Origin: Nitriliruptor sp040882055
GTDB lineage: Bacteria > Actinomycetota > Nitriliruptoria > Nitriliruptorales > Nitriliruptoraceae
DNA length: 18,394 nucleotides
Direction: 5' to 3'
NCBI GenBank assembly: GCA_040882055.1
Contig: JBBECA010000066.1
Location: forward strand, 1 to 18,394
Shown: in pieces, positions 1 through 8,479 of the stretch
Numbering within the stretch: position 1 is the first letter of the stretch
Layout of the letters: each line of letters begins with the position of its first letter
The notes under the pieces: generated by a model
Seen by the model: only the letters and a program-made list of their open reading frames with translations
What the model was told of the DNA's origin: nothing
Database searches by the model: none
Program-made: the position numbers and the translations under genes

Positions 1-431
1 TTCATCTCGCCGTCGTCGATGCCGTGGTCGCGCAGCTTGGCGAACAGTCCACCGGCAGCGGCGCCGAGCGCCGCGCCGAGGATCGGTTGGGCGACGAAGA
101 GCCCAGCGAGGGTGCCGAGCCAGGCGCCACCGACCGCGCCCTGCGAGGCGGACACGTCGCGGGTCTGCTGGATGCGGACGCGCCCACCGACGCGGGTGAC
201 GACGGCCGCGTCCTCGAGCTTGAGCTGACCCCGGCCGACCATGCGCATCGCCGCGATCAACGCCTCCTGGGCACGGAGCGGTCCGTCGAGCACGAACGCC
301 CACAGGTCAGCATCCGAGCCGGCACGCGCCCGCTCCGCCGTGGCGTCCTGGGCGAGCCGTTCCTCCTCGGTCCACGCGTCACCGTCCTCGAAGGACGGCG
401 GAGGCGGCGGTGTAGGTGGCTGTGCGGTCAA
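1..431 (-). CDS. DUF1269-type small membrane-associated protein, 3' end cut by window edge
   Basis: The minus strand reads as 143 codons from a TTG start and runs off the window at position 1. Residues 1-20 are Pro-rich. Residues 40-75 are charged and include a DLWAFVLDGPLRAQEAL stretch. From about residue 80 the pattern VVTRVGGRVRIQQT is followed by a Gly/Ala-rich hydrophobic hairpin (GGAWLGTLAGLF, then GAALGAAAGGLF) and KLRDHGIDDGEM. This succession (beta strand, glycine-zipper-like hydrophobic hairpin, then a D-x-G-I-D-D tail) matches what I know of DUF1269 proteins, whose function is unknown. The TTG start is chosen because GAGGAG lies 8 nt upstream and the only in-frame ATGs fall inside the conserved region. 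The gene diverges from the lipoprotein gene at 650. The family call is from recall of the motif pattern, so moderately sure. Confidence 0.7.
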   Translation of the reverse strand, partial: MTAQPPTPPPPPSFEDGDAWTEEERLAQDATAERARAGSDADLWAFVLDGPLRAQEALIAAMRMVGRGQLKLEDAAVVTRVGGRVRIQQTRDVSASQGAVGGAWLGTLAGLFVAQPILGAALGAAAGGLFAKLRDHGIDDGEM

Positions 432-439
432 CGTGGGAG

Positions 440-445
440 CTCCTC
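440..445 (-). promoter_or_regulatory. Shine-Dalgarno GAGGAG supporting a TTG start
   Basis: GAGGAG on the minus strand lies 8 nt before the TTG at 431. It decides the start of the DUF1269-type gene, which has no upstream ATG or GTG with a comparable site. About 30 nt further upstream a TACCGT hexamer (474-479, minus strand) fits the TAnnnT shape of a -10 element, but no -35 element is evident. Confidence 0.55.
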
Positions 446-649
446 GGTCCGCACCGACGGCGGGCTGCTCCCCACGGTAGGACAGCACCCCGCGGGCCGC
501 GAGGTGGCGGTCGCCGCGCGCGTCGCCGGGTCGGGTCGGGGTCGGCGCGGATCAACGACCGGTGGCCGGTACCGTCCGCCGCGCGCCGGGGGGAGCTCGG
601 CGCCGCGCTCACGGACCGACCGTCCACCGCCCGACCACCTGGACCTCTC

Positions 650-2266
650 GTGAACCTGCTGCGCCCGGTCTCGCCCCACGTCCGCATCGTCGCGGCGCTC
701 GCCGCCGCAGCCATGATCGCCGGCGCCTGCACCAGCGGCCCCTCGGCGGCCGACCTCCGCTTCGAGGGCCCCGAGGACGACACGCTCGTGAACGCCGCGG
801 AGCTCGAGGAGCTGACCTTCACGGTCACCACGACCGAGGAGGACGGCTACCCCCTCGAGGACCTCCGCCTGCTGCTCGACGGCGAGGACGTCACGGCCGA
901 CGCGTCGGTGCAGGACGACACCCTGTCCTACTCCCCCGGGGAGCTGCCCGACGGCGAGCGTTCCGTGGTGGTCGCCGAGACCGACGACGCGGCCGAGGAC
1001 GAGGGCGCGGAGCCGGAGCCCATCCACGAGTGGCCCTTCACGGTCAAGGCCGACCCCCCCACGGTCGAGCTGACCTCCCCCGACGGTGCCGTCACCCCCG
1101 GCGACCCGGTCACGGTCGCGGGGACGACCGAGGCGGACGCCGAGGTCGCGGTCGGCGACCAGGGCACCACGGCGGACAGCGACGGCACCTTCGAGCTCGA
1201 GGTCACCGACGTCGCCGAGCAGCTGACCGTCACGGTGACCGACGTCGCCGGGAACACCACCGAGGTCACCGACGCGATCGTGTTCGTCGCCTCACGCGTC
1301 GAGGTCGAGGAGGTCCGCACCGTCCACGCCACGTTCTGGGCCTGGGAGACGGCTCGTCTGCGCGAACCCATCGTCGAGATGATCGAGGACGGCCGCATCA
1401 ACTCCCTGCAGCTCGACCTCAAGGACGAGGGTGGCCACATCGGCTACGAGTCGCAGGTGCCGCTCGCCCAGGAGATCGGTGCCGACATCGGCCCGCTCGA
1501 CCTCGAACAGACCGTCGCCGATCTGCACGACCGCGACGTCGCGGTGATCGGGCGGATCGTCGCGTTCGCCGATCCCACCCTCGCCGAGTGGGCGTGGGCC
1601 AACGACCGGCGGGACATGGTGCTGCAGGTCCCGGACGGCAGCGACTACTACCGCGGGTCCTACGCCGGGTTCTCCAACTTCACCGACCAGGACGTCATCG
1701 ACTACCTCCTCGACCTCGCCGAGGAGGCCGCGCAGGCTGGCGTCGACCACATCCTGTGGGACTACATCCGCCGCCCGGAGGGCATGGACAACTACACCGT
1801 CCCCGGCCTCGAGACGACCCCCGAGGAGGCCATCGTCGAGTTCACGCGGCAGGCCGACGAGCGGCTCGCGCCGTACGGCATCCAGCACGGCGCGTCCGTC
1901 TACGGCATCGCCGCGGACCGGCCGGAGCAGATCGGCCAGGACATCCCGGCCATGGCCGAGCACCTCGACTACATGGCGCCGATGATCTACCCCTCGCACT
2001 GGGGACCCGGCGAGTACGACGTCGCCGATCCGAACCGGCAGCCCTACGACATCATCCGCGCCACGCTCGAGGTCTGGGACGAAGCGACGGCGGGCACGCG
2101 GGCACGCATCGTCCCGTGGCTCGAGGACACCCCGTACCGCGCGTGGGATCGCCCCCACCAGGTCCGCGAACAGATCCGGGCCGCGCGCGACCACGGCATC
2201 GACGAGTGGCTGATGTGGAACCCCGGGTCGAGCTTCACCCCGGCGGCGTACGAGCCGCGCGACTGA
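650..2266 (+). CDS. Secreted lipoprotein with Ig-like domains and DUF4015 putative glycoside hydrolase domain
   Basis: From the GTG at 650 the protein has 538 aa. Residues 1-29 look like a lipoprotein signal: Arg in the n-region, an Ala-rich hydrophobic core, then AGAC with Cys as the probable lipidated residue. Residues 30-215 form two beta-rich Ig-like modules; the second, starting near PPTVELTSPDG, resembles bacterial Ig or glucodextranase-B modules. From about residue 222 to the end the protein follows the DUF4015 'putative glycoside hydrolase' pattern: LDLKDEGGHIGYES, VIGRIVAFADP, ILWDYIRRPEG (the family usually shows a FDYIRFP-like strand) and a final DEWLMWNPGSSF strand of a TIM-barrel-like fold. 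The substrate is unknown; cell-wall or extracellular polysaccharide is an inference. The open frame extends 78 codons further upstream, but that part is Arg-rich and lacks a signal. The ribosome site before 650 is weak, so the start rests on the signal peptide. Transcription converges on the gene ending at 2302. Confidence 0.8.
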   Translation: MNLLRPVSPHVRIVAALAAAAMIAGACTSGPSAADLRFEGPEDDTLVNAAELEELTFTVTTTEEDGYPLEDLRLLLDGEDVTADASVQDDTLSYSPGELPDGERSVVVAETDDAAEDEGAEPEPIHEWPFTVKADPPTVELTSPDGAVTPGDPVTVAGTTEADAEVAVGDQGTTADSDGTFELEVTDVAEQLTVTVTDVAGNTTEVTDAIVFVASRVEVEEVRTVHATFWAWETARLREPIVEMIEDGRINSLQLDLKDEGGHIGYESQVPLAQEIGADIGPLDLEQTVADLHDRDVAVIGRIVAFADPTLAEWAWANDRRDMVLQVPDGSDYYRGSYAGFSNFTDQDVIDYLLDLAEEAAQAGVDHILWDYIRRPEGMDNYTVPGLETTPEEAIVEFTRQADERLAPYGIQHGASVYGIAADRPEQIGQDIPAMAEHLDYMAPMIYPSHWGPGEYDVADPNRQPYDIIRATLEVWDEATAGTRARIVPWLEDTPYRAWDRPHQVREQIRAARDHGIDEWLMWNPGSSFTPAAYEPRD

Positions 2267-2301
2267 CGCCGGCAGCGCCACGGGAGCGGTGACGCGCGAC
2301 G

Positions 2302-2781
2302 TCAGCTCTCGCCGTGGCTGGCGTCCCGAGGCTCGGGGTCGGCACGGAGCACCTCGTGCGCGACCGCCTCCTCGATCCCGAGGCGTGAGGCGACGTCGCG
2401 CGCGACCCGGTCACGGTCGGGTTCCGGGCGACCGTCCGCGCCGCGACGGGCGACGGGCGGGTCGTAGGGGTCGTAGACGCGGCGACGGTGCCCCGCGGGT
2501 AGCGGGGCGAGCCCGAGCACCCCGAGGTACTCGTCCCAGATCTGCAGCACCGAGGTGACCGTCGGCGCCGCGACGCCCGTGCGCTCGGTGACGGTGGCGA
2601 CCCGGCGTGCCTGGCTGTCGGGGTCGGTGACCTCGGCGGCCTCCGCGTCGGCCGGCGGCGACCAGGAGGGTCCGAGCCGGGTCGGCTCGAGAGAGGCGTC
2701 ACGTCGGTTGCGGCCGAAGACGAGCGCGATCAGCGCCAGGACGGCGAAGGCCACGAGGGCGGCGAGGAGGAGGGGTTCCAC
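2302..2781 (-). CDS. Hypothetical single-span membrane protein, 159 aa
   Basis: The protein starts at GTG 2781, preceded by GGAAG five bases upstream. Residues 2-20 form one hydrophobic segment (LLLAALVAFAVLALIALVFG) followed by Arg residues, so the rest should face the cytoplasm. The remaining roughly 135 residues are polar and rich in Pro, Asp and Arg. They include a possible helical region (SVLQIWDEYLGVLGLAPLP), a YDPYDPPVARRG loop and a helical tail (VARDVASRLGIEEAVAHEVL). I do not recognise a family. The gene lies 134 nt downstream of lepA on the same strand and may be carried on its transcript. The intergenic part contains only a weak 5-bp stem (CCGGG/CCCGG near 2880) and a short direct repeat (GTACGCG, twice, near 2836-2852). 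The frame stays open upstream into the end of lepA, but that part is Arg-rich and reads as a shadow. Confidence 0.65.
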   Translation of the reverse strand: MEPLLLAALVAFAVLALIALVFGRNRRDASLEPTRLGPSWSPPADAEAAEVTDPDSQARRVATVTERTGVAAPTVTSVLQIWDEYLGVLGLAPLPAGHRRRVYDPYDPPVARRGADGRPEPDRDRVARDVASRLGIEEAVAHEVLRADPEPRDASHGES

Positions 2782-2915
2782 GGGTTCTTCCGGACGGAGG
2801 CGACGGGGACGGGGGGCGAGTTCGATGGTCGAGGACGTACGCGAGGTACGCGGGTGGTCGAAGGGAGCGGTCGGCCACCGTCCGGGCGGGAACCCGGCCG
2901 AGCGGCCACGGGTGC

Positions 2916-4760
<1,845 letters not shown>

Positions 4761-4815
4761 GAGGATCCCGGCTGGAGTCGTCAGGGCGCCGCACGGGCAC
4801 GTCGGTGTACGCCCG

Positions 4816-4821
4816 AGCCTA
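4816..4821 (-). promoter_or_regulatory. Possible -10 element for lepA
   Basis: TAGGCT on the minus strand fits TAnnnT and lies about 55 nt upstream of the lepA GTG. No convincing -35 element is seen at the expected spacing. The whole 4761-4978 stretch separates two divergent genes, so both promoters must lie in it. This assignment is tentative. Confidence 0.25.
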
Positions 4822-4978
4822 CCGCCGCGCCCCCCGGCCCCCGTGAGCCCGGCCCGGCGGCGACCGGGCTGGGCCGCACCGACGCACGCCGGTGTGCAGC
4901 GCACCCCGTCGGCCGGGCACACTGTCGCCGACTCCCCCGAGCTCCCGCTCGATCCTCCCTCACCTCGCGAGATCGCCC

Positions 4979-7123
4979 GTGCCCGTTCGCGCCCGTTTCC
5001 GTCCTCACCCGCGAGGCTTCGGCTTCCTGACCCCCGTCGAGGCGGACGGCACCACGCCGACCCTCCACCGCGGCCCGGGACCCGACGGCTCACCGACCGA
5101 GCACGACGGCATCTTCGTGCCGCCGCCGCTGGCGCGGGAGCTGATCGCCGACGACCTGGTCGACGCCGAGGTCGAGATCGACGCCAAGGGCGCGTCGGCG
5201 ACGGGCGCGACGCTGGTCGAGCGGGCGCGCAAGATGCTGGTCGGCACGGTCCAGCACGGCCCGGGTGGCCTCGTGGTCGAACCGGACCCCCAGCTCGCCT
5301 CCGGTGCGCTGCCGCTGGCAGCCGGCCCGGCCGCGAAGCTGCCGACCTCGGTCGGCCGGCTCGTGGTGGTCCTGCTCGGACAGGACGCCGACGGTGGGGC
5401 GCTCGGCCAGGCGTTGGTCGCCGGCCCGTTCGTGGTGGGCTCCCCGCAGGCCGTGCGCGCCAGCGCCACGGTCGTCGCGCTCGGCCGCGCCGCCCCCGGC
5501 CTCGTCCCCGGTGGCCCGGAAGCGGCCGGTCTCGACCCCCTCGAGGCGAACGCCACCCACACCCGCCTCGTCGGGCTCCTCGCCAGCGGCGGTCGTGGCG
5601 CCGCCGCGGGGCTCGACGCGACCGGCCCCATCCCGGGCGCCGAGGCGCCGTGGATCGACCGCCGCGACGAACCGTGCGTCACCGTCGACAGCGCGAGCAC
5701 CCGCGACCTCGACGACGCCATCGGTGCCGCCTGGGACGGTGAGTCGGCTTCTCCGGTCACCGTCGCGGTGCACATCGCCGACGTCGGTCGCGCCATCGGC
5801 CTGGACTCCCCCGCCGACCGCTACGCCCGCGTCGCCGGCGCGACCGCCTACCTCGCCGTCGGCGACAACGCGCCCATGCTCGACCCGCTCCTGTCCGAGG
5901 ACACGCTCTCGCTCCGTCCCGGCGAGGACCGCTTCGCGCTGAGCGTGCGGTTCGCGGTGGACACGGAGGGCCAGCTCGGTGAGGTCGCGGTCGAGGTCAG
6001 CGCCATCACCTCGCGCGCCAAGCTCACCTACGGCGCCGTCGACGCCTGGCTCGACGGCGACGAAGCCGACGTCCGGGGCGAGGCCGGCCTCGCCGGCGCC
6101 GAGGTCGTCGGCGTCCTCCGCGGCGCGGTCGAGGCCGCCCGCCGGCTCGGGGTCGAACGCGACGCCCGCGCGACGTTCGAGGACCTGTTCGCCTCAGCCG
6201 AGGTCACCCCGGCCGTGGTCAACGGCAAGCTGACCGCCGTCGAGGCCGAGCCCCACGCGGCCGCGTACCGCTTCATCGAGCGCCTGATGGTCGCCGCCAA
6301 CGAGGCGGTTGCGTCGTGGCTGATCGCCCGCGAGGTCCCCGCCCTCTACCGCGCGCACATCGGCGTGGACCCCGAGCGGGCCGCGCGGCTGCACGCCGCG
6401 GCGACCGCGGTCGGGGTCTCGCTCCCCGCCCTCGAGGCGGTGTCGACCGGGACGGCGACGGCCGCTGACCAGGACGCGGTCAGCGCCGAGCTCGTGACCG
6501 CCATCGAGCAGCTGGCCACCGAGGGCCGCGACGAGGACCACGACCTGCTCGTGGCCGCTGCGACCTCGTCGATCGCGCGGGCCACCTACGACCCGGACCC
6601 GAGCTCGCACCGTGGTCTCGCATCCGGGGCGTACTGCCACTTCACCTCGCCGATCCGTCGCTACGCCGACCTCGTCGTGCACCGCCAGATCCGCGCGGAG
6701 CTCGCCGGCGAGACCCCCCACTACTCCACCGACCAGCTGCGCGCGCTCGCGGGGTGGATCGACGCCCGATCCGGGGCGATCGACCACCTCACCGGGCGCG
6801 AACGCGGCGACCTGTGGGCGCGCCTGCTCGACCGCGGCTACCTCGGCTCGACGCCGGAGCCGGCCGTGGTGACCGGGGTGACCGCGAACGGGATCAAGAT
6901 CCGTCTGCCGCGGCTCGGCGTCCCCGGGTTCGTGACCGCCGAACGGCTACTCGGACTCGGCCCCAAGGAACGTGGCCGCCTCGAGGTCGACGAGCACGGC
7001 ATCGCGACCACCAACGAGCTGTCGTCGGGGCCCGGCGCGTGGCGGCTCGGCCAGCGGATCACCGTCCGGTTCGTCGGCCTCGATGACACCGGCCGCACGG
7101 TATGGCGGCTCGGCGACCGTTAG
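4979..7123 (+). CDS. RNB-domain 3'-5' exoribonuclease (RNase II/R family)
   Basis: The 714-aa protein (GTG 4979) begins with an OB-fold-like segment (RFRPHPRGFGFLTP). The catalytic RNB domain starts near residue 230. The acidic cluster VDSASTRDLDDAI places D237, D243, D245 and D246 with the spacing of the four metal-binding Asp of E. coli RNase II (201, 207, 209, 210). The family signature HFTSPIRRYADLVVHR begins at residue 554; R560 corresponds to the catalytic Arg of RNase II. A C-terminal S1-like part ends the protein (VTGVTANGIKIRLPRLGVPGFV onward). It should degrade single-stranded RNA processively from the 3' end in the cytoplasm. Length lies between E. coli RNase II (644) and RNase R (813), so I leave the symbol empty. 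The frame is open 29 codons further to an ATG at 4892, but that extension is Pro/Ser-rich and unlike the family; the ribosome site for either start is weak. Confidence 0.92.
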   Translation: MPVRARFRPHPRGFGFLTPVEADGTTPTLHRGPGPDGSPTEHDGIFVPPPLARELIADDLVDAEVEIDAKGASATGATLVERARKMLVGTVQHGPGGLVVEPDPQLASGALPLAAGPAAKLPTSVGRLVVVLLGQDADGGALGQALVAGPFVVGSPQAVRASATVVALGRAAPGLVPGGPEAAGLDPLEANATHTRLVGLLASGGRGAAAGLDATGPIPGAEAPWIDRRDEPCVTVDSASTRDLDDAIGAAWDGESASPVTVAVHIADVGRAIGLDSPADRYARVAGATAYLAVGDNAPMLDPLLSEDTLSLRPGEDRFALSVRFAVDTEGQLGEVAVEVSAITSRAKLTYGAVDAWLDGDEADVRGEAGLAGAEVVGVLRGAVEAARRLGVERDARATFEDLFASAEVTPAVVNGKLTAVEAEPHAAAYRFIERLMVAANEAVASWLIAREVPALYRAHIGVDPERAARLHAAATAVGVSLPALEAVSTGTATAADQDAVSAELVTAIEQLATEGRDEDHDLLVAAATSSIARATYDPDPSSHRGLASGAYCHFTSPIRRYADLVVHRQIRAELAGETPHYSTDQLRALAGWIDARSGAIDHLTGRERGDLWARLLDRGYLGSTPEPAVVTGVTANGIKIRLPRLGVPGFVTAERLLGLGPKERGRLEVDEHGIATTNELSSGPGAWRLGQRITVRFVGLDDTGRTVWRLGDR

Positions 7124-7362
7124 GCGAGGGTTCGCCCCGCCGCGCCGAGCGCCGTGACCGCATCGGGTGACGGCTCGCTCGTCGTCCGGGCTGGCGGCTC
7201 GAGCAGCGCCCCGATGAGCAGGATCACCGCGAGCACGAGCACCCCGATCCACAGCGCCGGGTGCTGCCACACCGAGGACCGCGACGAGTCGGCCAGCGTC
7301 GGGGGGTCCGGCGGCGTCGGCGTGTGATCCGCCCACGGGTCGGGCGGCAGGTCGTCAACCAC
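7120..7362 (-). CDS. Hypothetical small membrane protein, 80 aa
   Basis: The GTG start overlaps the last 8 nt of the upstream gene (ending at 7355), which suggests translational coupling. Residues 1-33 are Pro/Asp-rich, residues 37-54 form one hydrophobic span (LWIGVLVLAVILLIGALL), and a short Pro/Ser/Thr-rich tail follows. The stop overlaps the tail of the convergent RNase gene by 4 nt, so there is no room for an intergenic terminator. No family is recognised. Its reality rests on the tight overlap, the clean hydrophobic span and the lack of any other gene in the stretch. Confidence 0.55.
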   Translation of the reverse strand: MVDDLPPDPWADHTPTPPDPPTLADSSRSSVWQHPALWIGVLVLAVILLIGALLEPPARTTSEPSPDAVTALGAAGRTLA

Positions 7363-7969
7363 CGTGCCACCACGCCACGTGCGGGTACTCGCGGTGGTCG
7401 ACGCCGTGCGGCGGGTCGTCGAGCGTGTCGGAGCCGAACGGCGGCCCTGAGGGTTCGAGGTCGTCCTCGCGAGCCACCTCGGCCGCCAGGTCGAGCACGG
7501 CGACGGCGGTGCGTCGTTCGGCGAGCAGGTAGCCGGCGAGCTCGCTGCGGTGGCCGGTGTCGACCTGGATCTCGATGGCGCCAGCGGTCACCGGGTAGGC
7601 GGCCCGGAGCACCCCGACACGGCGGTGGTCGGCCCGGGGAGCCGGGGTCCGCCGCAGCCGGTCGAGCTCCGCGGAGGTGACCACCGGCAGCCACCACGCC
7701 CGCAGCCACGCCTGGTGATCGAGCCGCATCCGCTCAAGCGTCGCCTGCTTCCACGCGTGCCGGAAACCGCCCACGAGGCCGGCCCGCAGGGGCGCGCGGA
7801 GGCCCGGGTCCCCGAGCACGCGCCGGAGCGTCGCGTCGTCGGAGCGCAGCAGCTTGTCGACGTCCGGCACCCGGCGCAGGATCAGCGGCGCGACGGGCTG
7901 CGCGAACCCGCAGGCACGGGCGATGGCGGCCACGGCGCGTGCCTGGCGGTCGCGCGTTGCCGGGGTCAT
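7355..7969 (-). CDS. Hypothetical cytoplasmic protein, 204 aa
   Basis: The start is ATG 7969, with AGGAG five bases upstream; the frame runs open to 8101 but that extension lacks a ribosome site and is low-complexity. The protein has no signal peptide or membrane span. The first 80 residues are helical and basic (ARAVAAIARACGFAQPVAPLILRRVPDVDKLLR). A Trp-rich stretch follows (LDHQAWLRAWWLPVV), then a beta-like segment ending in AYPVTAGAIEIQVDTGHRSELAGYLLAERRTAVAVLDLAAEV. The tail is acidic and Pro/His-rich (DDPPHGVDHREYPHVAWWHGG). I cannot assign a family or function. It is the first gene of a two-gene unit with the 80-aa membrane protein downstream and diverges from the cold-shock gene at 8177. 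Confidence 0.65.
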   Translation of the reverse strand: MTPATRDRQARAVAAIARACGFAQPVAPLILRRVPDVDKLLRSDDATLRRVLGDPGLRAPLRAGLVGGFRHAWKQATLERMRLDHQAWLRAWWLPVVTSAELDRLRRTPAPRADHRRVGVLRAAYPVTAGAIEIQVDTGHRSELAGYLLAERRTAVAVLDLAAEVAREDDLEPSGPPFGSDTLDDPPHGVDHREYPHVAWWHGG

Positions 7970-8084
7970 GCCCGCTCCTGATCGCTGGCTCCTCGGGGTA
8001 CCTACCACACCGCCGGACGGGGGCCACGCGGACCCTGGCCGACCGGGGGCGGTGGCGGCGTGCGCGCGGACGCGAGAAGCGGGG

Positions 8085-8090
8085 TAAGCT
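8085..8090 (+). promoter_or_regulatory. Possible -10 element for the cold-shock gene
   Basis: TAAGCT fits TAnnnT and would give a leader of about 80 nt before the ATG at 8177. A long 5' leader is usual for cspA-type mRNAs. The expected -35 region is only GC-rich, so the call is tentative. Nothing else clear is seen in 7970-8176. Confidence 0.25.
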
Positions 8091-8176
8091 GGCATCATCA
8101 CGCAACCGGCACGGGTTCCACTTGTCTGCGCTTCTGCAGGCGACCCGACCGGCGCGATTCAGATGGGATGCATCAC

Positions 8177-8380
8177 ATGCCACAGGGCACCGTTAAGTGG
8201 TTCAACGCCGACAAGGGCTACGGGTTCATCACCCCAGCCGAGGGCGGCGAGGACCTGTTCGTGCACTTCTCCGCTATCCAGTCCGAGGGCTACAAGACCC
8301 TCGAGGATGGACAGCAGGTCAGCTTCGAGGTCGGTCAGGGCCAGAAGGGCCCGCAGGCCACCGACGTCCGTCCGGTCTGA
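8177..8380 (+). CDS. Cold-shock protein, CspA family
   Basis: The 67-aa protein is a complete single cold-shock domain of standard length. It carries the N-terminal GTVKWFNADKGYGFI with RNP1 (K13-GYGF-I18) and RNP2 (D26-LFVHF-31), then the acidic AIQSEGYKTLEDGQQVSFEV loop and strand and the GQKGPQATDV end. Members bind single-stranded nucleic acids, melt RNA secondary structure and often act as transcription antiterminators or translation aids. ATG 8177 gives the canonical start MPQGTVKWF. An in-frame ATG nine bases earlier (8168) would add only three residues; GGGA about 9 nt upstream slightly favours 8177. The frame is open to 8060, but the extra part is not protein-like. Whether the protein is cold-induced or constitutive cannot be told. 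I leave the symbol empty because actinobacteria carry several paralogues. Confidence 0.96.
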   Translation: MPQGTVKWFNADKGYGFITPAEGGEDLFVHFSAIQSEGYKTLEDGQQVSFEVGQGQKGPQATDVRPV

Positions 8381-8440
8381 GCCAGACCGCGACACGGACG
8401 CTGGCCCGCGAGGCACCGCCTCGATGATCCAACGTCCACC

Positions 8441-8468
8441 GAAGGACCCCGCTCCGGCGGGGTCCTTC
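8441..8468. terminator. Bidirectional hairpin terminator between cspA and the convergent beta-propeller gene
   Basis: A perfect 12-bp stem (GAAGGACCCCGC and its complement) is closed by the loop TCCG, with a C-G closing pair, so the plus-strand RNA has a UNCG-type tetraloop. It lies 60 nt after the cspA stop and 11 nt beyond the stop of the opposing gene, so it can serve both. There is no T-tract, as is common for high-GC actinobacterial terminators. Confidence 0.8.
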
Positions 8469-8479
8469 CGCGTTCCGGT

